In this document: one piece after another, positions 34,129 through 43,800 of the stretch
How the letters are laid out: every line of letters begins with the position of its first letter
Numbering within the stretch: position 1 is the first letter of the stretch
Source: Paenibacillus sp. FSL A5-0031
GTDB taxonomy: Bacteria; Bacillota; Bacilli; Paenibacillales; Paenibacillaceae
Length of the DNA: 64,000 bases
NCBI RefSeq assembly: GCF_001956295.1
Contig: NZ_MRTD01000028.1
Coordinates: 1 to 64,000 of the forward strand
Reading direction: 5' to 3'
Translations under genes and position numbers: made by a program
Notes under the pieces: generated by a model
What the model was told of the DNA's origin: nothing
What the model saw: only the letters and a program-made list of their open reading frames with translations
Databases searched by the model: none

Positions 34129-37100
34129 TTAGTCGACTGTTACAGCTTCTGTTTCTAGTTCGCCTTCAACTGCAGTAGTTGTTTCATCTTCAAGTCCAGC
34201 AAAACGAATGTTACGATAACGGGCCATTCCAGTACCTGCTGGAATCAACTTACCGATAATAACATTTTCCTTGAGTCCAAGCAACTGGTCAACTTTGCCT
34301 TTAATAGCTGCATCAGTCAATACACGAGTTGTTTCTTGGAAGGAAGCTGCTGACAAGAACGAATCTGTCTCAAGCGATGCCTTCGTAATACCGAGCAAAA
34401 CTGGTTTTGCAACAGCTGGTTCGAGATCTGCGAAAATCGCAGTGCGGTTTTGAGCTTCATATTCATGAATATCAACGAACGCACCAGGAAGCAACGTTGT
34501 GCCGCCTGCATCTACGATACGAATTTTACGGAGCATTTGTTTAATCATGACCTCAACGTGCTTGTCATTGATTTCTACCCCTTGATTTCGGTAAACGCGC
34601 TGTACTTCTTGCAAAATGTAGTTTTGAACGCCACGGATACCTTTGATACGCAGCATATCTTTAGGGTCAATTGAACCGTCAGTCAGCTCATCGCCGGCTT
34701 CGATTTGTTGACCTTGCGTTACGCGGATACGCGAACCATAGGTAACAGCATACACTTTCGATTCCGCTTCACCTTGAACCTCGATTTCACGACGGTCCTT
34801 CGCTTCACGGATTTCTTTAACCACACCGTCAAGCTCAGAAATAATCGCTTGACCTTTCGGATTACGCGCCTCAAACAACTCTTGGATACGCGGCAAACCT
34901 TGTGTGATATCGTCTCCCGCAACGCCGCCCGTATGGAACGTACGCATTGTGAGCTGTGTTCCTGGCTCACCGATGGATTGAGCTGCGATAATACCTACCG
35001 CTTCCCCAATCTCAACGTGTTTACCAGTTGCAAGGTTACGTCCGTAACAGATCTTACATACGCCATGACGAGCACGGCAGCTTAGTACGGAACGAATTTG
35101 CAGTTTTTCAACGCCAGCGTCGATAATTGCATCCGCTTTGTTCGAGTCAATCAACTCACTGCGGTTAACAATAATCTCGCCTGTTTTTGGATTACGAACC
35201 GTTTCAAACGCATAGCGGCCTTCAATACGGTCATAAAGATCTTCAATAACCTCTTTACCGTCTTGAATTTTGCTTACAGAGAAGCCTTTATCGGTACCGC
35301 AATCTTCTTCACGTACGATTACGTCTTGTGCAACGTCAACAAGTCGACGAGTCAAGTAACCGGAATCGGCAGTACGAAGAGCAGTATCGGCAAGACCTTT
35401 CCGCGCTCCGTGAGTAGAAATAAAGTACTCGAGTACTGTAAGACCCTCGCGGAAGTTCGATTTAATTGGCAACTCGATGATACGACCGGATGGATTGGCC
35501 ATCAAACCACGCATACCGCCAAGCTGTGTAATTTGAGATTTGTTACCCCGTGCTTTGGAGTCCACCATGAGCATGATGTTGTTGTAACGATCCATCGATT
35601 TCATAAGAACTTCGGTGATCTCGTCTTTACATTTACCCCAAATTGTAATGATCCGGTCATAACGCTCTTCGTTTGTAATCAAACCACGACGGTATTGATT
35701 CATAACGGTAGCAACCTTCTCATCGGAGCGCTTCATGATTTCGTCTTTCTCTTTCGGAATGATAACGTCAGCTACGCCGATCGTAATACCAGCCTTAGTC
35801 GAGTAAGTGAAACCAAGCTGCTTAATGCGGTCAAGAAGCATCGCAGTAAGCGTAGTATGGTATTGGCGGAAACATTCTGCAATAACTAATGCAAGATAGT
35901 CTTTACCTACCGCACCAGGCGTTTCGATTGCATCCAAGAATTTAGGAAGATCTGCGCCTTTTTCGTAAACGAAATATTTATCTGGTGTACCGTGCAATAG
36001 GTTCGTTTTTGTTGCTTCGTTGATGTAAGGGAAATCTTCAGGGAAAATTTCATTGAAGATAACTTTACCAACTGTCGTAACGAGAAGCGAATTTTGCTGT
36101 TGCTCGGTGAAATTAACTTTTTTCAACACGCGAACTGGAATGAAAATCCGCGCATGCAAGGAAACAATACCACGTTGGTAAGCAGAGATTGCTTCATTAA
36201 TGGTACCAAATACGGAACCACTGCCTTTAGCCTCTTTGTTATCCATCGTCAAGTAGAAGCTTCCTAGTACCATATCCTGTGAAGGAGTAACGACCGGTTT
36301 GCCGTCTTTCGGGTTAAGGATATTGCCTGATGCAAGCATTAGCAAACGTGCTTCCGCTTGTGCTTCAGCAGACAATGGAACGTGAACGGCCATTTGGTCA
36401 CCGTCGAAGTCAGCGTTGTAAGCTGTACATACGAGTGGGTGAAGCTTAATTGCGCGACCTTCAACCAAGATAGGCTCAAATGCTTGAATACCTAATCTGT
36501 GAAGCGTCGGGGCACGGTTAAGCAATACTGGGTGCTCCTTGATTACTTCCTCAAGAACATCCCATACCTCAGGGCTTACGCGTTCAACCTTGCGCTTCGC
36601 ACTCTTAATGTTATGCGCTAGGCCTTTATTAACAAGCTCTTTCATAACGAAAGGCTTGAACAATTCTAGTGCCATTTCCTTAGGAAGACCGCACTGGAAC
36701 ATTTTGAGGTTTGGACCTACTACGATAACCGAACGACCAGAGTAGTCAACCCGTTTACCGAGCAAGTTCTGACGGAAACGTCCTTGCTTACCTTTCAGCA
36801 TATGGCTGAGGGATTTAAGCGGACGGTTACCCGGACCTGTAACAGGACGACCGCGACGACCGTTATCGATCAATGCGTCAACCGCTTCTTGCAGCATCCG
36901 TTTTTCATTTTGCACGATAATATCAGGAGCGCCCAGATCAAGCAAACGCTTCAGACGGTTGTTACGGTTAATAACACGACGATACAAATCATTGAGGTCA
37001 GAAGTCGCAAAACGACCGCCATCAAGCTGTACCATCGGACGAAGCTCAGGAGGGATGACAGGAAGCACGTCTAGAATCATCCATTCCGGTTCGTTGCCGG

Positions 37101-37755
37101 AATTGCGGAATGCTTCTACCACTTCAAGACGTTTGATCGCACGATTGCGTCGTTGTCCTTGAGCAGTACGCAGTTCTTCTTTCAATTGCTCCAATTCTTT
37201 GTCAACGTCGATATCTTGCAAAAGTTTTTTAACAGCTTCGGCACCCATACCAGCATGGAATCCATACCCGTATTTCTCACGGTAGCTGCGGTATTCTTTC
37301 TCCGATAGAAGTTGTTTCTTCTCAAGTGGGGTATCACCTGGATCCGTTACGACATAGGATGCAAAATAAATGATCTCCTCAAGCGAACGAGGCGACATAT
37401 CAAGTGCAAGGCCCATACGGCTTGGAATCCCTTTGAAGTACCAAATATGAGAAACTGGAGCTGCTAGCTCGATGTGACCCATACGTTCGCGGCGAACTTT
37501 AGCGCGAGTTACTTCAACGCCACAGCGATCACAAACGACGCCTTTATAGCGTACACGTTTGTATTTACCGCAATGACATTCCCAGTCTTTTGTAGGTCCA
37601 AAAATTTTCTCGCAGAAGAGTCCTTCCTTCTCCGGTTTTAAGGTCCTATAGTTGATCGTCTCCGGTTTTTTAACTTCTCCGCGGGACCACGAGCGAATTT
37701 TATCCGGCGAAGCCAGACCTATCTTCATATACTCGAAGTTGTTCACGTCCAACAA
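34129..37755 (-). CDS. rpoC: RNA polymerase beta' subunit
   Basis: Beta' of 1208 aa. The N-terminal zinc-binding cysteines are in ECHCGKYKRVRYKG and VCDRCG; the catalytic magnesium motif is NADFDGDQMAVH; the second zinc site lies in CRARHGVCKICYG, and the trigger-loop region GEPGTQLTMRTFHTGG follows. The start is TTG at 37755, after GAGGAGGG with a seven-base spacer, giving MLDVNNFEY as in B. subtilis; ATG codons further upstream are rejected. Follows rpoB after 95 bp and ends at a terminator. Confidence 0.98.
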   Translation of the reverse strand: MLDVNNFEYMKIGLASPDKIRSWSRGEVKKPETINYRTLKPEKEGLFCEKIFGPTKDWECHCGKYKRVRYKGVVCDRCGVEVTRAKVRRERMGHIELAAPVSHIWYFKGIPSRMGLALDMSPRSLEEIIYFASYVVTDPGDTPLEKKQLLSEKEYRSYREKYGYGFHAGMGAEAVKKLLQDIDVDKELEQLKEELRTAQGQRRNRAIKRLEVVEAFRNSGNEPEWMILDVLPVIPPELRPMVQLDGGRFATSDLNDLYRRVINRNNRLKRLLDLGAPDIIVQNEKRMLQEAVDALIDNGRRGRPVTGPGNRPLKSLSHMLKGKQGRFRQNLLGKRVDYSGRSVIVVGPNLKMFQCGLPKEMALELFKPFVMKELVNKGLAHNIKSAKRKVERVSPEVWDVLEEVIKEHPVLLNRAPTLHRLGIQAFEPILVEGRAIKLHPLVCTAYNADFDGDQMAVHVPLSAEAQAEARLLMLASGNILNPKDGKPVVTPSQDMVLGSFYLTMDNKEAKGSGSVFGTINEAISAYQRGIVSLHARIFIPVRVLKKVNFTEQQQNSLLVTTVGKVIFNEIFPEDFPYINEATKTNLLHGTPDKYFVYEKGADLPKFLDAIETPGAVGKDYLALVIAECFRQYHTTLTAMLLDRIKQLGFTYSTKAGITIGVADVIIPKEKDEIMKRSDEKVATVMNQYRRGLITNEERYDRIITIWGKCKDEITEVLMKSMDRYNNIMLMVDSKARGNKSQITQLGGMRGLMANPSGRIIELPIKSNFREGLTVLEYFISTHGARKGLADTALRTADSGYLTRRLVDVAQDVIVREEDCGTDKGFSVSKIQDGKEVIEDLYDRIEGRYAFETVRNPKTGEIIVNRSELIDSNKADAIIDAGVEKLQIRSVLSCRARHGVCKICYGRNLATGKHVEIGEAVGIIAAQSIGEPGTQLTMRTFHTGGVAGDDITQGLPRIQELFEARNPKGQAIISELDGVVKEIREAKDRREIEVQGEAESKVYAVTYGSRIRVTQGQQIEAGDELTDGSIDPKDMLRIKGIRGVQNYILQEVQRVYRNQGVEINDKHVEVMIKQMLRKIRIVDAGGTTLLPGAFVDIHEYEAQNRTAIFADLEPAVAKPVLLGITKASLETDSFLSAASFQETTRVLTDAAIKGKVDQLLGLKENVIIGKLIPAGTGMARYRNIRFAGLEDETTTAVEGELETEAVTVD

Positions 37756-37850
37756 GGAGCAACCCTCCTCCGTCATGTATGACAATGTCTATCTAATCAG
37801 CTAGATTCCGTCATAGGCGCGTGACCATTTGACGGAATCTAGCAACTAGT

Positions 37851-40800
37851 TTATTCAGCAGCGCCGACTTCGGCACCTTCTATATTGAGGTTAAGCTTAT
37901 CGCCTGTTGCCTCGTCTTCATCATCCATTTCCTTCATTTCGATCTCTTCTTCATTCTCGGATAGAATTTTAACGTCCATACCCAAACTTTGAAGCTCTTT
38001 GATCAAAACTTTGAACGATTCCGGAACACCTGGCTCTGGTACGTTTTCGCCTTTAACGATGGATTCGTACGTTTTAACACGACCAACCACGTCATCGGAT
38101 TTAACAGTCAATATTTCTTGAAGCGTGTACGCAGCGCCATATGCCTCAAGCGCCCATACCTCCATCTCCCCGAAACGTTGTCCACCGAACTGTGCTTTAC
38201 CACCGAGCGGCTGTTGTGTAACGAGTGAGTAAGGACCAGTGGAACGGGCATGGATTTTATCATCGACCATGTGCGCCAGTTTGATCATGTACATGACCCC
38301 AACTGTAACTTCACGTTCGAAATTCTCGCCTGTCCGTCCGTCATACAATACGGTTTTACCGTTACGCTGCATGCCTGCTTCTTCCATCGTATCGAAAACG
38401 TCATTCTCGCGCGCGCCATCAAATACTGGCGTAGCAGCGTGGATGCCGAGATGCTTACAAGCCATACCCAAGTGAACTTCAAGCGCCTGGCCGATGTTCA
38501 TCCGCGACGGTACGCCGAGCGGGTTAAGAACAACTTCTACAGGTGTGCCATCCGGTAGGAAAGGCATATCTTCTTCAGGCATGATACGAGCGATTACCCC
38601 TTTGTTACCATGACGTCCGGCCATTTTGTCGCCTTCGGAAATTTTCCGTTTTTGAGCAATATAAGCACGAACGAGCTGGTTAACGCCTGGTGGCAATTCG
38701 TCGCCATTCTCCCGCGTAAATACTTTAACGTCAACAACGATACCGTCTGTACCATGCGGCACACGTAGCGATGTATCACGTACTTCACGAGCCTTCTCAC
38801 CAAAGATAGCGTGCAGCAATCTTTCTTCCGCAGTTAGCTCTGTTACACCCTTAGGCGTTACTTTACCAACTAGGATATCGCCAGCGCCGATTTCAGCTCC
38901 GACACGAATGATTCCGCGCTCATCCAGGTTGCGAAGAGCTTCTTCACCGACATTCGGAATGTCGCGTGTAATTTCTTCAGGTCCAAGCTTCGTATCACGA
39001 GCCTCAGACTCGTATTCCTCGATGTGAATGGATGTATAAACATCCTCTTTCACTAGCTTTTCACTTAGCAGGATCGCATCCTCATAGTTGTAGCCTTCCC
39101 ACGTCATGAATGCAACAACGACGTTGCGTCCAAGAGCCAATTCGCCTTTTTCAGTGGAAGGACCATCCGCAAGGATATCACCTTTTTTAATAACGTCGCC
39201 TTTACGTACAAGCGGGCGTTGATTGATGCACGTTCCTTGGTTAGAGCGCATAAACTTGTGTAGTTTATGTTTTACCAAGTCACCGGTAACCGGCTTGCCA
39301 TCGATTTGCTCGACGCGACGAAGCCAGATTTCATTAGCGGAAGAACGTTCGATTATACCGTCATGCTTCGCTACGATACAAACGCCTGAGTCTTTCGCTG
39401 CCTTGTGCTCCATACCTGTACCAACAAGTGGTGATCTAGGGATAAGAAGCGGTACCGCTTGACGTTGCATGTTGGATCCCATGAGGGCACGGTTGGAGTC
39501 ATCGTTTTCCAAGAAAGGAATTAACGCTGTCGCAACAGATACTACCTGTTTAGGCGATACATCCATGTAATCAACGCGATCACTAGGCATAGTCAAAATG
39601 TTGTCGGCTTGTTTATTGTAACGAACGATCGTATTCTCTTCTGCAAACTTGTCGTCTGGAGTCAGCTTCGCATTCGCTTGCGCGATTACGTAGTTATCTT
39701 CCTCGTCAGCAGTCAGATATGCGATTTGTTCAGTAACAATTCCAGTCTTCGGATCTACCCAACGATATGGTGCTTCAATGAAGCCATATTCGTTAATACG
39801 AGCAAAGGAAGACAAGGAGTTGATCAAACCGATATTCGGTCCCTCTGGCGTCTCGATCGGACACATCCGCCCATAGTGGGAGTGATGGACGTCACGAACT
39901 TCAAAGCCTGCGCGTTCCCGAGTCAAACCGCCGGGTCCAAGTGCTGACAATCGACGCTTATGCGTCAATTCAGCAAGCGGATTCGTTTGGTCCATAAACT
40001 GGGACAGCTGCGAGGAGCCGAAGAACTCTTTTATAGATGCAATAACCGGACGAATGTTAATTAACGCTTGCGGCGTAATTGCATTCGCGTCTTGAATGGA
40101 CATTCTCTCACGCACAACGCGCTCCATACGAGACAGACCGATACGGAATTGGTTTTGAAGCAGTTCGCCAACAGAACGCAGACGACGGTTACCCAGATGA
40201 TCGATATCATCCGTGCTGCCTACGCCATGAAGCAAGTTGATAAAGTAGTTAATGGAAGAAATGATGTCCGCAGGCGTGATATGCTTGACGGATTTATCAA
40301 TAATGCCATTCGCAATAACTTTAATTACTTTGCTTTCGTCATATGGTGAGAATACGCTGATCGTTTGTAGTGGAATACTATCAGCATCAAGAACGCCATT
40401 AGCAACATGATACGTTTTGAAACCAACATCCTTCTCAAGCTTCTCGAGAATTTCATCAAGCAAACGACGGTCAATCATTTGTCCGGACTCAGCAATAATT
40501 TCGCCAGTCGCAGGATCAATTAGATTTTCCGCAAGACGTTGATTAAACAAACGGTTCTTGATGTGAAGTTTTTTGTTTATTTTGTAACGGCCTACGTTGG
40601 CCAAGTCATAACGTTTTGGATCAAAGAAACGAGCAACTAGCAAGCTCTTCGCATTATCCAAAGTCGGAGGCTCGCCTGGACGAAGACGCTCATAAATTTC
40701 AATAAGCGCTTTTTCAGTCGAATCCGTGTTATCTTTGTCTAGCGTGTTGCGAATGTACTCATCATGGCCTAGCAGTTCAAGAATCTCAGCGTCAGTACCG

Positions 40801-41399
40801 AATCCAAGCGAACGCAAAAGTACCGTTACCGGTATTTTCCGGGTCCGGTCAATACGAACGTAGATGATATCTTTAGCATCCGTTTCAAGCTCTAACCAAG
40901 CGCCACGGTTAGGAATAACAGTAGCTGTGTAGTTTTTCTTCCCGTTCTTATCGACCTTCGTGCTGAAGTACACACTCGGGGATCGAACCAATTGGCTGAC
41001 TATGACACGCTCGGCTCCGTTAATAATAAACGTGCCCGTCTCTGTCATAAGCGGGAAATCACCCATGAAAACTTCTTGTTCCTTTACTTCGCCAGTTTCC
41101 TTATTGAAAAGTCGCACCTTAACGCGTAAAGGAGCTGCATACGTCACATCGCGCTCTTTTGATTCATCGACCGAATATTTCGGTTCGCCCAAGCTATAGT
41201 CGATAAACTCAAGCGATAGATTGCCCGTAAAGTCCGAAATCGGAGAAATATCTTGGAACAACTCAATTAGGTCGCTGTCCAAAAACTTCTCATACGATTT
41301 TTGTTGGATTTCAATCAGGTTCGGGACTTCCAGCACCTCGTTGATCCTGGCGTAGCTTCTGCGCGCGCGCCGACCATACTGAACAAGTTGTCCTGCCAA
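37851..41399 (-). CDS. rpoB: RNA polymerase beta subunit
   Basis: Beta of 1182 aa. The rifampicin pocket reads SSQLSQFMDQTNPLAELTHK followed by RRLSALGPGG, identical to sensitive enzymes, so the strain is predicted rifampicin-sensitive at this site. The C-terminal half contains the switch region LAHMVDDKIHARSTGPYS. The start is most likely TTG at 41399, five bases after GTGAGG, giving AGQLVQYGRRARRSYARI as in other Bacillales; an ATG six codons upstream is possible. Long leader upstream with one or two promoters. Confidence 0.98.
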   Translation of the reverse strand: MAGQLVQYGRRARRSYARINEVLEVPNLIEIQQKSYEKFLDSDLIELFQDISPISDFTGNLSLEFIDYSLGEPKYSVDESKERDVTYAAPLRVKVRLFNKETGEVKEQEVFMGDFPLMTETGTFIINGAERVIVSQLVRSPSVYFSTKVDKNGKKNYTATVIPNRGAWLELETDAKDIIYVRIDRTRKIPVTVLLRSLGFGTDAEILELLGHDEYIRNTLDKDNTDSTEKALIEIYERLRPGEPPTLDNAKSLLVARFFDPKRYDLANVGRYKINKKLHIKNRLFNQRLAENLIDPATGEIIAESGQMIDRRLLDEILEKLEKDVGFKTYHVANGVLDADSIPLQTISVFSPYDESKVIKVIANGIIDKSVKHITPADIISSINYFINLLHGVGSTDDIDHLGNRRLRSVGELLQNQFRIGLSRMERVVRERMSIQDANAITPQALINIRPVIASIKEFFGSSQLSQFMDQTNPLAELTHKRRLSALGPGGLTRERAGFEVRDVHHSHYGRMCPIETPEGPNIGLINSLSSFARINEYGFIEAPYRWVDPKTGIVTEQIAYLTADEEDNYVIAQANAKLTPDDKFAEENTIVRYNKQADNILTMPSDRVDYMDVSPKQVVSVATALIPFLENDDSNRALMGSNMQRQAVPLLIPRSPLVGTGMEHKAAKDSGVCIVAKHDGIIERSSANEIWLRRVEQIDGKPVTGDLVKHKLHKFMRSNQGTCINQRPLVRKGDVIKKGDILADGPSTEKGELALGRNVVVAFMTWEGYNYEDAILLSEKLVKEDVYTSIHIEEYESEARDTKLGPEEITRDIPNVGEEALRNLDERGIIRVGAEIGAGDILVGKVTPKGVTELTAEERLLHAIFGEKAREVRDTSLRVPHGTDGIVVDVKVFTRENGDELPPGVNQLVRAYIAQKRKISEGDKMAGRHGNKGVIARIMPEEDMPFLPDGTPVEVVLNPLGVPSRMNIGQALEVHLGMACKHLGIHAATPVFDGARENDVFDTMEEAGMQRNGKTVLYDGRTGENFEREVTVGVMYMIKLAHMVDDKIHARSTGPYSLVTQQPLGGKAQFGGQRFGEMEVWALEAYGAAYTLQEILTVKSDDVVGRVKTYESIVKGENVPEPGVPESFKVLIKELQSLGMDVKILSENEEEIEMKEMDDEDEATGDKLNLNIEGAEVGAAE

Positions 41400-41594
41400 C
41401 TTAACCTCACCCCTCATGTCTGTATCACAGCATCGATAATCACTGCGTCACTATAGACGAACCAGCCGCCTATATAGTCAAATAAAGAAAAGCCCTTATC
41501 GAATGGTTCGAAAAAAGAGCATGTTCCGGCAGTTAACTAATCACAGCGCGGCCGTGACAGTCTCATATCAAATAATTTTGCCCAAAACGTAAAC

Positions 41595-41724
41595 ATTATA
41601 CGTCAAATGTGTAAAACTTATGCATTCCGCGCTTTAAATTTACACTTGACATTTTAGTTAACTAAAGAGATCGAGCCCAATTTAATGCTGACATTTTATA
41701 ATCTTACCATATTGCAAATGTCAA
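41595..41724 (-). promoter_or_regulatory. rpoB promoter region
   Basis: Candidate P1: TTGACA (41719-41724) with TATAAA (41695-41700), 18-nt spacer. Candidate P2: TATAAT (41595-41600) with a weak upstream -35 (TGCATA). Both lie in the 384-bp gap between the methyltransferase gene and rpoB, allowing rpoBC to be transcribed apart from rplJL. About 190 nt of leader follows with several short hairpins but no recognised regulatory family. Confidence 0.55.
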
Positions 41725-41783
41725 GTCAATAAATATTATTCAGTTTTCAAACATATTTTCAAAACATATTTTTCTCTAATTTT

Positions 41784-42383
41784 CTAAGCTTTTACAGCTT
41801 TGAAAATACGGTAGCCTTTATCCTTCGTTACTTCTTCTACATCTGCAAATAATGACTCTAATTTAGCTTTCGCCGAAGGTGCCCCTTGCTTCTTCTGTAT
41901 GACAACCCACATGCTGCCGCCTTGTTCGAGCAATTCATAACCCTCTTCAAAAATCCGATGAACGACTGACTTCCCCGCCCTGATCGGCGGATTTGTAACG
42001 ATGACATCGAACTTCATTTGCTTAACTGCTTCAAATAGATCACTTTGCAAAACGGTAACATTAGATATCTGGTTAAGCTTTGCGTTCTCACGCGAAAGCT
42101 CTACCGCTCGTTCATTTATATCAATCATCGTTACTTGCCCATGCTCAGCGAGTTTTGCTGATGTTAATCCAATAGGACCATAACCACAGCCAACATCAAG
42201 AATGTTTGCATTTGCATTTAGCTCCAAAGCATCGATCAACACCTGACTCCCGTAATCAACTCCTGATTTCGAGAATACGCCGGCATCCGTCATAAACTTT
42301 AAAGAAAAGCCTCGGAGTATCGCTTCATGAACTTGACGATTATGCTTAACATCTGGGCTCTGTGAGTAATAGTGATTCGACAT
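41784..42383 (-). CDS. RsmC-like 16S rRNA (guanine) methyltransferase, YbxB family
   Basis: A class I SAM-dependent methyltransferase of 199 aa. Motif I is ILDVGCGYGPIGLTSA and the catalytic motif IV is VIVTNPPIRAG, an NPP-type N-methyltransferase signature as in RsmC/RsmD, so it probably methylates a guanine in 16S rRNA (the E. coli RsmC target is G1207). In B. subtilis the equivalent gene ybxB lies at the same place between rplL and rpoB. The N-terminal MSNHYYSQSPDVKHNRQVHE matches YbxB-type proteins. Confidence 0.88.
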   Translation of the reverse strand: MSNHYYSQSPDVKHNRQVHEAILRGFSLKFMTDAGVFSKSGVDYGSQVLIDALELNANANILDVGCGYGPIGLTSAKLAEHGQVTMIDINERAVELSRENAKLNQISNVTVLQSDLFEAVKQMKFDVIVTNPPIRAGKSVVHRIFEEGYELLEQGGSMWVVIQKKQGAPSAKAKLESLFADVEEVTKDKGYRIFKAVKA

Positions 42384-42413
42384 TATTCATCACTCCCCGC
42401 TATTCCATATTGC

Positions 42414-42516
42414 ATCGAGTATATTGATATCGCCTTGTTTCAGCGAAAAAATACTCGATTCTCGTTGAAGGATAAGAATGGACAAGCCAAAAACTTGCAC
42501 ATTCTTATCCTTCAAC
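42414..42516 (+). repeat. two-stem intergenic element F
   Basis: SL1: ATCGAGTAT (42414-42422) with ATACTCGAT (42451-42459). SL2: a perfect 17-bp stem GTTGAAGGATAAGAATG (42464-42480) with CATTCTTATCCTTCAAC (42500-42516), with a further CAAG/CTTG pair inside. Its AATACTCG...AAGGATAAG segment matches element D upstream of pdaB. Confidence 0.7.
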
Positions 42517-42526
42517 ATACAACGAA

Positions 42527-42553
42527 CCCCTTGAAACCTGACGTTTCAAGGGG
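42527..42553 (-). repeat. perfect 11-bp hairpin after rplL
   Basis: CCCCTTGAAAC (42527-42537) and GTTTCAAGGGG (42543-42553) around a five-base loop, about 60 bp beyond the rplL stop. No T-run on either side, so it looks like an mRNA 3' stabiliser or processing hairpin; element F follows directly. Confidence 0.6.
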
Positions 42554-42610
42554 CTCGCCGGCCGATTCATCATTCAATCGCATGATCAGCTTATTTTATT
42601 GAAAGAAATA

Positions 42611-42970
42611 CTACTTAACTTCTACGGAAGCGCCAGCTTCAGTAAGCTTAGCTGCAACAGCTTCTGCTTCTTCTTTAGCAACTTTCTCTTTAACTGCTTT
42701 AGGAGCGCTATCAACCAAGTCTTTCGCTTCTTTCAGGCCAAGACCTGTGATTTCGCGAACAACTTTGATTACGTTGATTTTTGAAGCGCCAGCGCCGTTA
42801 AGGATAACGTCAAATTCAGTTTGCTCAGCTTCTACAGCTGCGCCAGCACCTGCTGCTGCTACTGGAGCTGCTGCAGTTACGCCGAATTCTTCTTCAATTG
42901 CTTTAACAAGATCGTTCAGTTCAAGAACGTTCATAACTTTAATCGCTTCTAAGATTTGTTCTTTAGACAT
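42611..42970 (-). CDS. rplL: 50S ribosomal protein L7/L12
   Basis: Full-length L7/L12 (119 aa), the stalk protein recruiting translation factors. N-terminal dimerisation helices, an Ala/Gly-rich hinge around residues 32-50 and the C-terminal domain with TGLGLKEAKDLVDSAPK are visible. Follows rplJ after 91 bp; usual strong GGAGGTATAATC site before the ATG. Confidence 0.99.
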   Translation of the reverse strand: MSKEQILEAIKVMNVLELNDLVKAIEEEFGVTAAAPVAAAGAGAAVEAEQTEFDVILNGAGASKINVIKVVREITGLGLKEAKDLVDSAPKAVKEKVAKEEAEAVAAKLTEAGASVEVK

Positions 42971-43061
42971 GATTATACCTCCGGGAATATGGTTTATTTT
43001 TTTGGTTTATCCTACAGCCGACTTGCGTCGGTTCATTACTATAAGGGACTCTTGAAAAAAA

Positions 43062-43565
43062 TTAAGCTTGTGCTTCTTGTTTCTCGCCGACTGCTTTAAC
43101 TGCAAGCGCGAAGTTGCGCACTGGAGCTTGCAATACGCTGAGGAGCATAGAGAGCAAACCGTCGCGGGACGGAAGTTCCGCAAGAGCTTTAATTTCTTCT
43201 TGAGATACGACTTTACCTTCAACAACGCCGCCTTTAAGTTTCAAAGCATCGTTTTTCTTAGCGAAATCGTTCAAAATTTTAGCTGGAGCAACAGCGTCTT
43301 CTTTACCGAATGCAATTGCTGTAGGACCTGTAAGAATGTTGTTCAATTCTACATAATCCGTACCTTCAGTTGCGCGACGAACGAGCGAGTTTTTAAGAAC
43401 TTGGAATTCAATTCCTGCTTCACGAAGTTGTTTCCGAAGTTCAGTTACTTGAGCAACGTTCAATCCACGATAGTCAGCTACTACTGTGCTAGAGCTATTA
43501 GCAATTTTTGCCGCGATTACGGCAACTGCCTCTTGTTTCTCTTGGATGATATTTGCGTTAGCCAA
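43062..43565 (-). CDS. rplJ: 50S ribosomal protein L10
   Basis: L10 (167 aa), base of the L7/L12 stalk. The conserved STVVADYRGLNVAQVTELRK and LSMLLSVLQAPVRNFALAVK identify it. The start is TTG at 43565 preceded by GGGAGGTGTACAGT, giving MANANIIQEK; an ATG three codons upstream overlaps the binding site. L10 (with L12) represses its own mRNA through the leader just upstream. Confidence 0.97.
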   Translation of the reverse strand: MANANIIQEKQEAVAVIAAKIANSSSTVVADYRGLNVAQVTELRKQLREAGIEFQVLKNSLVRRATEGTDYVELNNILTGPTAIAFGKEDAVAPAKILNDFAKKNDALKLKGGVVEGKVVSQEEIKALAELPSRDGLLSMLLSVLQAPVRNFALAVKAVGEKQEAQA

Positions 43566-43599
43566 ACTGTACACCTCCCGTAATAGTATACATTCCGTT

Positions 43600-43775
43600 A
43601 ATTACGACGGGCTTTCCACGCCTCGATGCATGAGAAAGGCCTTCGCAGACACTGCGAAGGCCATGATGTCGTTATCGCGCATCAACCCTAAAGGATCGAA
43701 TGTTGCTTACAAACGTTTTATCATAACACCTCGGTAGGAAATTAAGCCTTAAGGCACCTACTGTCTACGGTATGC
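43600..43775 (-). promoter_or_regulatory. L10 leader (ribosomal protein autoregulatory RNA)
   Basis: The rplJ 5' leader begins GTAGACAGTAGGTGCC and continues with TTAATTTCCTACCGAGGTG, the conserved core of the L10-binding leader of Firmicutes and other bacteria. A strong hairpin GGCCTTCGCAG/CTGCGAAGGCC closes the 3' part and could act as an attenuator; it is followed by TTTCT. L10-L12 binding is expected to lower rplJL expression. Confidence 0.85.
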
Positions 43776-43800
43776 GTATTCGAATTTAGTTCCGTTCTTC

